Below the pieces are notes generated by a model. The model was not told the DNA's origin. It was given only the letters and a program-made list of their open reading frames with translations, and did not search any database. Positions 24,835 to 33,657 of a DNA stretch of 64,000 bases are shown piece by piece (positions within the stretch are counted from its first letter, which is position 1; each line of letters begins with the position of its first letter). The stretch spans positions 496,001 through 560,000 of the forward strand of contig NZ_BBJU01000007.1 of the NCBI RefSeq assembly GCF_000739935.1, given 5' to 3'. The translations under genes were made by a program, and so were the position numbers. The stretch comes from Agrobacterium rubi TR3 = NBRC 13261 (lineage in GTDB: Bacteria; Pseudomonadota; Alphaproteobacteria; Rhizobiales; Rhizobiaceae).

Positions 24835-26079
24835 CTATTCGCCCAGCGAAACGATTTTATCGGTGTGGAACCCGTTGAAGTGGGTCCGCATCGAAAGGCT
24901 ATACGCACCCATCATTCCGATTTCAATCCAGTCACCTTCCTGAACATCGTTGGGAAGGGTCAAGGGTGCGCCGAGAACGTCGTTGGAATCGCATGTCGGA
25001 CCATAAACCTTGAAACTGCCCATCGGGGCAGCAGGTCGGGCGTGGTGACGGATCAATCGGACAGGGCGTGTTTCTTTGGGATGCGTCAGTTCCTGCAAGG
25101 TGCCGAACACGCCATCATTGATGTAGATCGCCCGGTCGCGCCGCACCACCACCTGAACGATGGTCGTTCCTGCTTCCGCAACAAGGGAGCGTCCCGGCTC
25201 GCACAGGACGATGCAGCCATGCGGCAGGTCGATCCCGCGGCGGGCGTGGACGATCTGCGCGAAATAGTGTTCCAACCCTTGCACACGGTCTCCCGGATAG
25301 GCTGCGGGGAAGCCCCCACCCACATTGAGCACACTCAAAGGCACGCCTGCGGTACGAGAGACCTTCGCGGCAAGCGTGACAGCTGCCGAAAAGGCTTCCG
25401 GCGCAAGGCATTGCGATCCGACGTGGAAGGAAATTCCCGCCTTTGCCCCACGCTGTTGGATGATTTTCAGCATCCGGGCAGCATCATCCGGCTGGGCACC
25501 GAATTTGGTAGACAAGACATAGCGCGCATCGGCTGGCTTGGTTGCCAGGCGAACGGCAACCATGAGGTCACTGTCGAAATCCGCCTCCTGGAAGATCTTT
25601 TCGATCTCTTCTTCGCAATCGGCCGTATAAAAACGGATGCCGTGATTGAACGAGGCCGTGCGGATTGCCGGGCGTGATTTGGCCGGGTTGTTGAAGAACT
25701 GTCCGGCAGAACTGCCAAACAGGCTGTCGATCAGGCGAACTTCTTCAAGGGAGGCGACATCGAAGTCGGTGATGCCGGACTTGAAGAGCGTTTCCAGAAC
25801 AAACGGATGCGGATTACATTTTACGGCATAGAGCGGCCGACCGGGAAACACACTGAAGCGCTTGGCCGCCTGCCTGATTTTCGCAGGCTCCAGGCAAAAG
25901 ACCGGTTCCGTGGGACGAAGGTCGGCGATGATCGCATCGACGCTTTCGAAAACCTCCAAAGGCGAGCCGATGCGACGGGCCCGCTCTATCTGCGGCAGAG
26001 CTGTATCGATGTGTGGTTCAAGCGTCGTGGTATCGTTGGCCGGCTCGAGGTCGAGGAGGCGTAAACTCTGCGCGTTCAT
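24835..26079 (-). CDS. Fold-type III PLP ornithine/lysine decarboxylase
   Basis: The 414-aa enzyme belongs to the alanine-racemase-fold group IV decarboxylases. The PLP lysine is in LYAVKCNPHP (about residue 87), the phosphate loop is VGGGFPAAYPG near 255, and the substrate-site cysteine and aspartate are in YGPTCDSND near 358. The TCDSND form is that of eukaryotic-type ornithine decarboxylases and their alpha-proteobacterial relatives, some of which also use lysine. The product would be putrescine or cadaverine. It lies 37 bp downstream of a c-di-GMP enzyme gene and 12 bp upstream of an exporter gene, all on the minus strand. There is no space for a separate leader riboswitch. Confidence 0.9.
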   Translation of the reverse strand: MNAQSLRLLDLEPANDTTTLEPHIDTALPQIERARRIGSPLEVFESVDAIIADLRPTEPVFCLEPAKIRQAAKRFSVFPGRPLYAVKCNPHPFVLETLFKSGITDFDVASLEEVRLIDSLFGSSAGQFFNNPAKSRPAIRTASFNHGIRFYTADCEEEIEKIFQEADFDSDLMVAVRLATKPADARYVLSTKFGAQPDDAARMLKIIQQRGAKAGISFHVGSQCLAPEAFSAAVTLAAKVSRTAGVPLSVLNVGGGFPAAYPGDRVQGLEHYFAQIVHARRGIDLPHGCIVLCEPGRSLVAEAGTTIVQVVVRRDRAIYINDGVFGTLQELTHPKETRPVRLIRHHARPAAPMGSFKVYGPTCDSNDVLGAPLTLPNDVQEGDWIEIGMMGAYSLSMRTHFNGFHTDKIVSLGE

Positions 26080-26116
26080 AGTCTGTCCCTGTGGTCGTTT
26101 TGTTTGTTATCGTTTT

Positions 26117-28726
26117 TTAGGCCGCAACGCTGACGTTGAGTTCTCTGTCGCTGTCGCGCTCGTTCCACTCGGTCATGAAACTCGTCAATTCGATTGCCGT
26201 GATCGGCCGACTGAAGAAGTATCCCTGCAACTGATCGCAACCCTCTTCCTTCAGGAAGGCTGCCTGTTCGGCAGTCTCCACGCCTTCAGCTGTCGTTACC
26301 ATGTTGAGGCTTTGGCCGAGACTGATGACCGACTTGACGATTGCTCCGGACTTGTCCTTGTCGCTCATGTCGCCGATGAAGGATTTGTCGATCTTGATCT
26401 TGTCGAAGGGGAAGGAGTTCAGGTAACCCAGCGAGGAATAGCCGGTTCCAAAGTCATCCATGGCAATCTTCACGCCCAAATCCTTGAGGGCGGTCAACGT
26501 CGCGAGTGCCGAGCTGACATCGTTGATCAGGACGCTTTCGGTTATCTCCAGTTCAAGACGCGACGGTTCCAGGCCGGTGCGTTTGAGGACATCCTTGACC
26601 ACCTCGACCAGTTCGCGATTTCGGAACTGAACCGGCGACAGATTGACGGCGACCCGCAGATCCGGCCAACTCAAGGCTTGCTTGCACGCCGTTTCCAGAA
26701 CCCATTCGCCGATGGGGACGATCAGGTTCGTCTCTTCCGCCAGCGGAATGAAATCGATCGGAGGCACGATCCCGCGGACTGGGTGGCGCCAACGGATCAG
26801 GGCTTCGACGGTAACAACTTTTTTCGTGCTGATGTCGATAAGCGGCTGGTAGTGAAGCTCCAGCTGGTTCTTGAGCATTGCCTGGCGCAAATCATGTTCC
26901 AGTGATTTGCGATCCTGCAATTCCTGATCCATGTGGGCTTCGAAAATACGATAGGTCGCTCGGCCAGCCTGTTTTGCACGGTAGAGCGCTATGTCTGCAT
27001 TCTTGAGAATGCGTTCAGGGTCGTTGCCCGATTCTCGGCACAATGCGATCCCAAGGCTCACGCCGACATGAAGCTCGTTTCCGTCAATTTCAAAAGGTGC
27101 TCGTACCACCTCGATGAGCCTGCGGCAGAGTTGTTCCGATTTCGCCGGTTGGCTGACGCCGGTCTGGATGATGGCAAACTCGTCGCCGCCTAGCCGCGCG
27201 ACAGTATCCGTGGAGCGAACACAGCCCAAAAGCCGCTGTGAAAGCTGTCTCAGCAGGATGTCCCCGGCGCCGTGGCCCAGCGTATCGTTGACTTCCTTGA
27301 AGTGGTCGAGATCCAGGCAGATGACAGATACGCGCGAGGGTTTGGCACCGCTGCTTGCAAGCGCGGAATTAAGGCGCTCCCGGAACAGGACGCGATTGGG
27401 CAGTCCCGTCAGCGCATCGTGAAGGGCAAGGTGGCTGGCACGGGCCTGCGCCTCGACTTCTTCGGTAATATCCGTTGCAGTGCCCCGGAAGCCGACGAAA
27501 TGTCCCGCAACATTGTAATTGGGCCGACCGGCAAGCCGGCAGACACGGGCTGTCCCGGACGAATCCTTGTAGAGGCAGCGCAAATCCCGGAACGCATGTC
27601 TTTCGGATGTTTCCTGTAGAAGCCGTGTCCATCCGTCATTGTCGCTATCGCTCTGGAAGAATTGCGGCAGGGTCCTGCCCAGCACGCTGGCTGCGGCGAT
27701 ACCGGTCACATCGGAAAAGCGGCTCGATAGAAACATCATCTGGAGCTGCGGATCGCACTCCCATATCCAGTCCGAAGAAGCCTCGGCGACGTCTCGAAAG
27801 CGCGCCTCGCTTTCCTGTATCGTCTGCGCATAGGCTTCCACGGTCTTCGCAGACTCTTCCAGTGCATTTGTCGATCTGCGGATATTTCTCACGACAAGAA
27901 GAGAGAACGCGCCAAGGATAATCACGCAGATCGCCAATGGCGGCGCCAGAACGGGCAGCAGCTTGTAGCCCGGCTTAGCGGGAATCCATGTGATGGCGCC
28001 CAACGACTTGCCATCATATGAGGTGAGATTGAGAGCAGCTTGCGCACCGGCTGGCGCAACGTCATCGTACCGCAGACTTGATAGAAGATAGTCCTGGCCC
28101 ATTTTTTCGAGAAAAGAATGGTTCAGTTTCTTCGCAAAGACGATGGAGGTGAGCGTTGCCGGGTCAACAGATGCCCGGTCGACAGATGGGGGAAGAATGG
28201 ACGTGGCGGCGACAAGAAGCACGTCGTTGCCTGACCGTAGCAAACCTGTCACGGGCTCCACCTGGCCATGCGAGTGCATCACCAGATCGCGCAGACCATC
28301 GGGAACCAGAGTGAATGCATCGATTTTTTCCGGCACGCCATCGATGACGGCATAGACGGTTTCACCCGCTGGATTGATGGCAAAAGCGGCCTCATATCCA
28401 AGGCCTTCAAAAATATTTGCGCCTATGTTGCCGTCGGTCGCAGCCCACTCCGTGTCCACTTTCAGATGTAAATTGTTGTAGACATCCTCCCAGACCGCGT
28501 AGTCCTTGAGATTGCGTGCGACTTCGCGCGTTTTGACGGCAAGGGCTGTCTGGGCAAGTTTAGTCGAAGATTCGACCTCAAGACTGTTCTGTCGGTCTGC
28601 GGCGACAAAAAGAAATCCAATGACCACGATAATAGCAATGATAAGAATACCCGCCATCGGAACGACAATCCGCTGCGTGAACTTTTCACCGCTAAAGGAG
28701 GGGCTTTTGCCTTGCGGATAGAACAT
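26117..28726 (-). CDS. CHASE4–PAS–GGDEF–EAL cyclic-di-GMP enzyme
   Basis: This 869-aa membrane sensor has one N-terminal transmembrane helix (about 22-46), a periplasmic CHASE4-type domain (about 50-240), a second helix (about 262-284), a PAS domain (about 305-430), a GGDEF domain (about 440-600) and an EAL domain (about 615-860). Both catalytic signatures are intact: RLGGDEFAII for the cyclase, and EALIRW, DDFGTGYSSLGYL and KIDKSFIGDM for the phosphodiesterase. The net direction cannot be predicted. A dyad 65 bp upstream of the start may be an operator. It appears to lead an operon with a polyamine-forming decarboxylase. Confidence 0.92.
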   Translation of the reverse strand: MFYPQGKSPSFSGEKFTQRIVVPMAGILIIAIIVVIGFLFVAADRQNSLEVESSTKLAQTALAVKTREVARNLKDYAVWEDVYNNLHLKVDTEWAATDGNIGANIFEGLGYEAAFAINPAGETVYAVIDGVPEKIDAFTLVPDGLRDLVMHSHGQVEPVTGLLRSGNDVLLVAATSILPPSVDRASVDPATLTSIVFAKKLNHSFLEKMGQDYLLSSLRYDDVAPAGAQAALNLTSYDGKSLGAITWIPAKPGYKLLPVLAPPLAICVIILGAFSLLVVRNIRRSTNALEESAKTVEAYAQTIQESEARFRDVAEASSDWIWECDPQLQMMFLSSRFSDVTGIAAASVLGRTLPQFFQSDSDNDGWTRLLQETSERHAFRDLRCLYKDSSGTARVCRLAGRPNYNVAGHFVGFRGTATDITEEVEAQARASHLALHDALTGLPNRVLFRERLNSALASSGAKPSRVSVICLDLDHFKEVNDTLGHGAGDILLRQLSQRLLGCVRSTDTVARLGGDEFAIIQTGVSQPAKSEQLCRRLIEVVRAPFEIDGNELHVGVSLGIALCRESGNDPERILKNADIALYRAKQAGRATYRIFEAHMDQELQDRKSLEHDLRQAMLKNQLELHYQPLIDISTKKVVTVEALIRWRHPVRGIVPPIDFIPLAEETNLIVPIGEWVLETACKQALSWPDLRVAVNLSPVQFRNRELVEVVKDVLKRTGLEPSRLELEITESVLINDVSSALATLTALKDLGVKIAMDDFGTGYSSLGYLNSFPFDKIKIDKSFIGDMSDKDKSGAIVKSVISLGQSLNMVTTAEGVETAEQAAFLKEEGCDQLQGYFFSRPITAIELTSFMTEWNERDSDRELNVSVAA

Positions 28727-29107
28727 GACTTGCCTTTCGAAGACGAATGCCCGGCAAGATGATCGTTATTAGCCAATATTGTATTAACTTCTCACAATTG
28801 TGTGATTGTGAGTTAAAATTCCGTAAGTGTGCGTGAGGTAAGACTAAATTATATTTTATGTTTAATTTTAATCGGTATCTGCGCCGATCCATAGCATAGA
28901 ATATTTTTAATTTTTACGAAAGAAAATAAAAGTTAATTTTAGTATGTATTTCATGGAATTTGCTTGTTTGCTAAATGTAAAGTCAAGAAGCGCCTTCGTG
29001 ATTAGCCTCATCTACTTGGTTGCTGTCACATCACACGTGAAAGCGGATTGAACCACAGACCAACCCTTATATGCTGGTGTCTTACGGTCATCTGAAAGAA
29101 GTACGAT
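28727..29107. other. AT-rich intergenic region (381 bp) between divergent genes
   Basis: No credible gene is present. The stretch from about 28780 to 28990 is markedly AT-rich compared with its surroundings and has many short A/T runs. It holds the dyad at 28791-28812 and must contain the promoters of the c-di-GMP enzyme gene (-) and the RidA-family gene (+). I see no clear -35/-10 pair. Confidence 0.6.
28791..28812. promoter_or_regulatory. Candidate operator: CTCACAAT-N6-ATTGTGAG
   Basis: A perfect 8-bp inverted repeat with a 6-bp centre lies 65 bp upstream of the GGDEF–EAL start, in AT-rich DNA. The half-site orientation (TCACA outside, TGTGA inside) is opposite to a CRP/FNR box, so another regulator is implied. 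Confidence 0.45.
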
Positions 29108-29497
29108 ATGAAGCGTGTTTTCAATCCATCCTCCGTTCGTCAGCCGTTTGGCGCTTATAATCACGGACTGCTCGTGCCAGCTGGTGCCAGCTTGCTCGTC
29201 ACATCCGGCCAATTGGGGATCGGCCCGGATGAGACGATCCCATTCGATGTTACCACGCAGGCCGAGTTATGCTTCACGGCAATTGGCGCTATTCTGGAGG
29301 AGGCCGGCATGACCTATGCCGACGTCATCCGCATCTCCGGTTTCGTAACCAAGCGCGAGGACTTCCCCGCCTATATGGCGGTTCGCGACCGTTTTACGCT
29401 CGACCCGAAGCCAGTCTCGACCTTGATTATCGTCGGCGGCTTCACCCGGGAAGAATTCCTTGTCGAGGTCGAGGTGACTGCCGCAAAGGTCTTTTGA
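29108..29497 (+). CDS. RidA-family protein lacking the key arginine
   Basis: The 129-aa protein has the YjgF/YER057c/UK114 (RidA) fold pattern: LLVTSGQLGIGPD, an ADVIRISGFVT segment and a C-terminal VEVEVTAAK. Canonical imine deaminases carry an arginine just after the FPAR turn; here the corresponding stretch is PKPVST, with Val at about residue 103. It therefore probably lacks 2-iminoacid deaminase activity and belongs to one of the Rid subgroups of unknown function. It converges with the flavodoxin-fold reductase gene and so is not in that operon. Confidence 0.85.
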   Translation: MKRVFNPSSVRQPFGAYNHGLLVPAGASLLVTSGQLGIGPDETIPFDVTTQAELCFTAIGAILEEAGMTYADVIRISGFVTKREDFPAYMAVRDRFTLDPKPVSTLIIVGGFTREEFLVEVEVTAAKVF

Positions 29498-29519
29498 TCG
29501 GCTTTAACGGATCAGCCGA
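29498..29519. terminator. Short inverted repeat between convergent genes
   Basis: TCGGCT (29498-29503) pairs with AGCCGA (29514-29519) immediately after the RidA-family stop, and before the stop of the minus-strand operon at 29547. It is a weak candidate for a shared terminator; no U-run is present. Confidence 0.3.
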
Positions 29520-29546
29520 AGCGCATCGTTTCTGACAATAGCTCGT

Positions 29547-30137
29547 CTACAGCCGCTGCATCTCTGCGCGGACTTTCGCCAGAAATCTCGCGCGGGTCTC
29601 AGGCGTGCAGTTGTTCATATCGTAGTGGGCGAGATAGCTGACGCCCCTTGCCGGTCTGGCCACCGCGCGCAGCACCCGGGTTGCCGTCTTTCGGGGCGGG
29701 TCTCCGGCAAGGAATGCCCGCAAGCGGTTGCCGCCATAGGTCGTCAGCACGACGATTTTCTTGATGTTGGTGAGCTTGCGCGTGAGTTTTCCACGGTCGC
29801 CCTCATCCATGTCGAACGTGACGCCGGGAAGCCAGACGCGGTCGAAATATCCTTTCAGAATGGCTGGCCAGCCAAAATTCCAGACGGGTGTCACGATCAC
29901 CAGCGCATCGGCCGCCCGCAATCTATCGACGTAAGAGCGTACGGGCTCGATGTTGGCCGGAACCGTGTGGTAGCCAAGGCGCTCATCGCGGGTCAGCACA
30001 GGGTCGAAATTTTCCGCATAGAGATCGCAGTCGTCCACCTCATGCCCCGCCTTGAGCAGGGTCTCGCGGGCCTCGATGTGTAGGGCAGCACCGAAACTCG
30101 ATTCCACCGGGTGGGCGTGAAGGATCAAAATCTTCAT
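29547..30137 (-). CDS. Flavodoxin-2 family NAD(P)H-dependent oxidoreductase
   Basis: This 196-aa protein has the flavodoxin-like fold of NAD(P)H:quinone oxidoreductases (PF02525). It begins MKILILHAHPVESSFG, with the FMN-phosphate region, and has VTPVWNFGWPAILKGYFDRV and LTTYGGNR loops around the flavin. It overlaps the stop of the FAD-oxidase gene by one base, so it is the last gene of the operon starting at 35611. It may supply reduced flavin or recycle electrons for the oxidase; the actual acceptor is unknown. Confidence 0.83.
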   Translation of the reverse strand: MKILILHAHPVESSFGAALHIEARETLLKAGHEVDDCDLYAENFDPVLTRDERLGYHTVPANIEPVRSYVDRLRAADALVIVTPVWNFGWPAILKGYFDRVWLPGVTFDMDEGDRGKLTRKLTNIKKIVVLTTYGGNRLRAFLAGDPPRKTATRVLRAVARPARGVSYLAHYDMNNCTPETRARFLAKVRAEMQRL

Positions 30138-31543
30138 CAGCCACCTGCTTCCGCCAGACCGGGGAAGAGATAGTTCTCACCGCTTTTAAAATCGAAGTCG
30201 GGGTTTTCCCAAGCGATCATTTTGCCGGGATTGAGCAAACCCTTCGGGTCGGTTTCCTGCTTGAAGGCAAGCTGGACGGTGTCCGTCTGTTTCATGCCGC
30301 CTTCCTCCAGCGTATAGCGATGCGGATTGAAAATCGGGCAACCATTGTCCTGATGGATTTTGATGATCTCTTCCAGGCGCTCTTCCGTCGTGAAACGCAC
30401 CAGCGGCAAACCGGAGCACTGAATGCGCCCATCGAATTTGAGGAATTCGAGATGGCCGGGAACTTCATCTCCGAAAATCTCGGTCATCTTTTGAACCTTG
30501 GCGACGTGATCCGGGCCGGGATATTGCACTTGCAGATAGGTGAAGCTCGGATCGACCTTCAGCGCGCGCAAGGTCGTGTGGTTCCAGGCAAGCTCATAGG
30601 CATGCGGTATGCCTTTCATGCTTTCTACCTTGTCGGAGCGAAACAGTATCTCGCCTTTCTGACGTTCGGTGAAAGCGGTAAAGGCATCCATGGATTGGGG
30701 TGCGACCATGAACACGCAGATCGATTGACCCCGATGGCGAATGAACGGTTTGTGGCGCGGAAAATAGTCGTAGGGGATCGGTGCTGCTATCGGCGCGATC
30801 TCCTTGACCAGAATACCGTTCTTGTGACCGACCGCATCGCCGAGCCGGACCGCATCCATGTAGTCGTCATAACCGACGAGAACGTCGACCCAATCATAGG
30901 CGGGTGCCAGTGGCATCTCGACCTCGACGATGATGCCATTTGTGCCATAGGCGTGGGTCACTTTTTGAAGGTCCCATGCGGTGAGGTCGAGCACCCGTGG
31001 CTCCGCTTCCATGGTCACGACGCGCAGGCGCAGGATGTTGCCAAGGTCACGCAGCCCGCCCCAGTGGATGGAACCAACGCCGCCTGAACCACCCGCAACA
31101 AAACCGCCGATCGTTGCTGACTGGGCGGTGGACGGATGGAAGCGCAGTTCCTGGTTGGAATGTGCTTTCGTCTGGCGGTCCAGCTCAGCGATGATAATAC
31201 CGGATTCAGCGATGACGCGGCCGGGATGGATTTCCTTGACCGCGTTCATGTTGATGAGATTGAGGACGATTCCGCCCGATAGCGGCATGGCTTGTCCGTA
31301 ATTGCCGGTCCCGGCGCCGCGTGGCGTCACGGGGACGGAATGGGCATAGGCAACCTTGAGTGTCTGGATGACCTCTTCGACTGATTTTGGCGAGACGATG
31401 AGGTCGGCGGTGACATTGTCCAGCTGCCGTTTCAGAACGGGGGAGTACCAGTAAAAATCCCGGCTCTTTTGGCGCACGAGGGCCGGATTGTCTTCCGTCG
31501 CAATGCCGTCGAGTTCTCTCTTGATCTGCGCGTAGTCGGCCAT
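30137..31543 (-). CDS. FAD-linked oxidase (GlcD / PCMH-type FAD-binding)
   Basis: The 468-aa flavoenzyme has an FAD_binding_4 (PCMH) domain at about 35-215, with VTPRGAGTGNYGQ as the diphosphate-binding loop and HPSTAQSATIGGFVAGGSGG near the isoalloxazine. The C-terminal cap ends in ETDPKGLLNPGKM, a common ending of glycolate-oxidase-like flavoproteins. The partner genes (amidohydrolase, importer) suggest it oxidises an intermediate released from an imported nitrogen compound. It has no signal peptide. The substrate is not deducible. Confidence 0.85.
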   Translation of the reverse strand: MADYAQIKRELDGIATEDNPALVRQKSRDFYWYSPVLKRQLDNVTADLIVSPKSVEEVIQTLKVAYAHSVPVTPRGAGTGNYGQAMPLSGGIVLNLINMNAVKEIHPGRVIAESGIIIAELDRQTKAHSNQELRFHPSTAQSATIGGFVAGGSGGVGSIHWGGLRDLGNILRLRVVTMEAEPRVLDLTAWDLQKVTHAYGTNGIIVEVEMPLAPAYDWVDVLVGYDDYMDAVRLGDAVGHKNGILVKEIAPIAAPIPYDYFPRHKPFIRHRGQSICVFMVAPQSMDAFTAFTERQKGEILFRSDKVESMKGIPHAYELAWNHTTLRALKVDPSFTYLQVQYPGPDHVAKVQKMTEIFGDEVPGHLEFLKFDGRIQCSGLPLVRFTTEERLEEIIKIHQDNGCPIFNPHRYTLEEGGMKQTDTVQLAFKQETDPKGLLNPGKMIAWENPDFDFKSGENYLFPGLAEAGG

Positions 31544-31546
31544 AGG

Positions 31547-32863
31547 TCACTCTTTCATCAGGATGGGGTCGAGGTCTCGGTAATCCGGCAGGCGACGGTC
31601 GATGCCCTTGCCATTGCGCATCACGATGCGGTCTGCCTGCGGACGGGACAGGAATTCGCTCCACCGACGCGCCGTAAACAGGACGAGATCGGCGGACAGG
31701 CCCGCGCCGATGCGGCCGATATCGCGGCGTCCGAGGATGTCTGCAGGCGTCGTGGTCACGATGCGTGCGGCCTCATCGATCGGGTGATCCAGATGGAGAA
31801 TGCGCACCGCTTCTCTCAACACCTCAACGGCATCGAGATCGCCATAGGCATAGAACGGATCACGGGTGTTATCGGAGGCGACGGCGGTGGGCACACCGGC
31901 GGCGGTGAGTTCCTTGAACAAAGTCGTGCCACGCCAGCGCGGCGTTCTGCCCGCGTGGCGGTCCTGAAGGTACATATTGCACATCGGCAAGGACACCACC
32001 GAGATGTTCGCCTTGGCGACCTTGTCGATCACCCGCTTTATCGTGTCGTCGTTTTGGCGCGCCAGCGAGCAGCAATGCCCCACGGTGACGGCGCCTTGAA
32101 AACCATGACGAAGTTTTGCGTCGGCGATGGCCTCCAGCGTCAAGACTTCCCGGTCCTCGGTCTCATCGACATGCAGATCGATGTCGAGGCCGTTATCGGC
32201 AGCGCTGCGAAACATGGTGTCGAGGATTTTATCGAAATCCGGCAGGATGCGGGTTGCGCCGCCCAGCAATCCGCCATGGCGTTTGGTGGTGGCGACGATG
32301 GCATCGAACACCGGTTTGTCGAGCACGCTTTCAAGCGGCAGCAGAGCAACCGCCTGCAGGGCGATGCGGTCCTTCCACTCGTCCTGGATTTCCGCAAACA
32401 GAGGAAAGGAGATATCCGTCTGCGGTGGAATGCTGTCCAGATGCGTGCGGATTAGCTTCGTACCATGGGCATAGGCTGCCTTGAGTGAAAACTCCATACG
32501 TGCGCGGACATCATCACGCGACCAATGGGCGATGCGATCGGCGCGCACGTTCTCGAGTGCGCCCATAAATGTGCCATCGGGGTTCGGCCGACGTTCCCAC
32601 ACATGGCCCTTGTCCAGATGGGTGTGCATGTCGACGAAACACGGGAAAATCATGCCGTCGCGAAGGTCGGCCTGTGGCATGTCCGAACGGGCGGAACCCG
32701 CGGGTAAGACCGCCTCGATCATGCCATTGGCGATCACGATGTCCGCAGAAACAAGGCCATCCCTAGCCTGTGCTTGAAACCCTTCGACTACAACCGAAGG
32801 CAAGGTGGCGTTCGTGAGTGCGAAACGGTCCGCCTGTGGCAGGACCACAAATCCATCGGTCAT
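31547..32863 (-). CDS. CodA-like metal-dependent amidohydrolase (cytosine-deaminase family)
   Basis: The 438-aa TIM-barrel enzyme carries the complete CodA-type site: HTHLDKGHVW (two metal histidines), DLHVDETED (metal His and catalytic Glu), VGHCCSL (His) and ASDNTRDPF (metal Asp). CodA relatives deaminate or hydrolyse cyclic amidines such as cytosine, isoguanine or N-alkyl ammelides. The ATG at 32863 is preferred to the adjacent TTG; it overlaps the last base of the permease stop, so the enzyme is coupled to import. The importer looks specific for a pyrimidine-like or other small cyclic nitrogen compound. Confidence 0.87.
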   Translation of the reverse strand: MTDGFVVLPQADRFALTNATLPSVVVEGFQAQARDGLVSADIVIANGMIEAVLPAGSARSDMPQADLRDGMIFPCFVDMHTHLDKGHVWERRPNPDGTFMGALENVRADRIAHWSRDDVRARMEFSLKAAYAHGTKLIRTHLDSIPPQTDISFPLFAEIQDEWKDRIALQAVALLPLESVLDKPVFDAIVATTKRHGGLLGGATRILPDFDKILDTMFRSAADNGLDIDLHVDETEDREVLTLEAIADAKLRHGFQGAVTVGHCCSLARQNDDTIKRVIDKVAKANISVVSLPMCNMYLQDRHAGRTPRWRGTTLFKELTAAGVPTAVASDNTRDPFYAYGDLDAVEVLREAVRILHLDHPIDEAARIVTTTPADILGRRDIGRIGAGLSADLVLFTARRWSEFLSRPQADRIVMRNGKGIDRRLPDYRDLDPILMKE

Positions 32864-33657
32864 CAATTTTCTCTTTTCAGGCTGCTCTCGTGCCAGCGAT
32901 GCAGGAAGAGCCAGGAAATTAAGGAGGTTATGCAGAAGATGACGACGCCCAGCAGCGACAACAGCACCAGGGCTGCAAACAATCGAGGGATGTTCAGCCG
33001 ATATTGCGATTCCAGCAGCCGGAATGCGAGGCCGGAGCCAGCACCGGCTGAACCCGCTGCAAATTCGGCCACCACAGCGGCAATCAACGCAAGCCCGCCG
33101 CCGATCCGCAGGCCCGTCATGAAATAGGGCAGCGATGATGGCAGTTTGAGGTAGATCAGCGTTTGCCAGCGCGAGGCGCCGTAGAGATCGAACAGGTTCA
33201 ACAGATTATGGTCGACGCTTTTCAGACCCTGCGCCATGTTCGACAGGATCGGGAAGAATGCCACCAGAAAGGCGCAGATCAGCAGTGCGACCTGGGTCGT
33301 CGGTGTATAGATCAGGATCAGCGGCGCAATCGCGACGATCGGCGTCACCTGAAGAATGACGGTGATCGGGTAAAGCGCAATTTCTATCCATTTTGACTGC
33401 ACGAGAATGATGGCAATGCCCACCCCGCCAATCAAGGCCAGCGCCAGCGCCTGAAGGGTGATCTTGGTGGTCACCAGCAATGCCGGAGACAGCGTGCCCC
33501 AGTCATTGTAAAGCGATTTTCCCACCGCAATCGGCCCCGGCAGAATGTATTGCGGGATCGCATAGGCGCTGATGATGGCTTGCCATATCAGGATCATGAA
33601 GATCACCACCGCGATCGGTATGGTTATGCGCAAAGCCATGTCGCGATTGACGGTCAT
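32863..33657 (-). CDS. ABC transporter permease (SsuC/TauC/ThiX-like)
   Basis: The 264-aa membrane protein has six predicted helices and the BPD_transp_1 ATPase-contact loop (LFDLYGASRWQTLIYLKLP, about residues 160-178). Family members import sulfonates, taurine, nitrate or thiamine precursors. It overlaps the ATPase gene by 4 bp (ATGA) and the amidohydrolase gene by one base. Confidence 0.9.
   Translation of the reverse strand: MTVNRDMALRITIPIAVVIFMILIWQAIISAYAIPQYILPGPIAVGKSLYNDWGTLSPALLVTTKITLQALALALIGGVGIAIILVQSKWIEIALYPITVILQVTPIVAIAPLILIYTPTTQVALLICAFLVAFFPILSNMAQGLKSVDHNLLNLFDLYGASRWQTLIYLKLPSSLPYFMTGLRIGGGLALIAAVVAEFAAGSAGAGSGLAFRLLESQYRLNIPRLFAALVLLSLLGVVIFCITSLISWLFLHRWHESSLKREN

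Noticed and set aside
26080-26116. A speF-type or other leader riboswitch ahead of the ornithine/lysine decarboxylase gene
   Set aside because: Only 37 bp separate it from the preceding co-directional gene, too little for such an element, and no conserved stem is visible.
28791-28812. CRP/FNR box at the dyad upstream of the GGDEF–EAL gene
   Set aside because: The half-sites are in the opposite orientation (TCACA outermost rather than TGTGA), so the consensus is not met.
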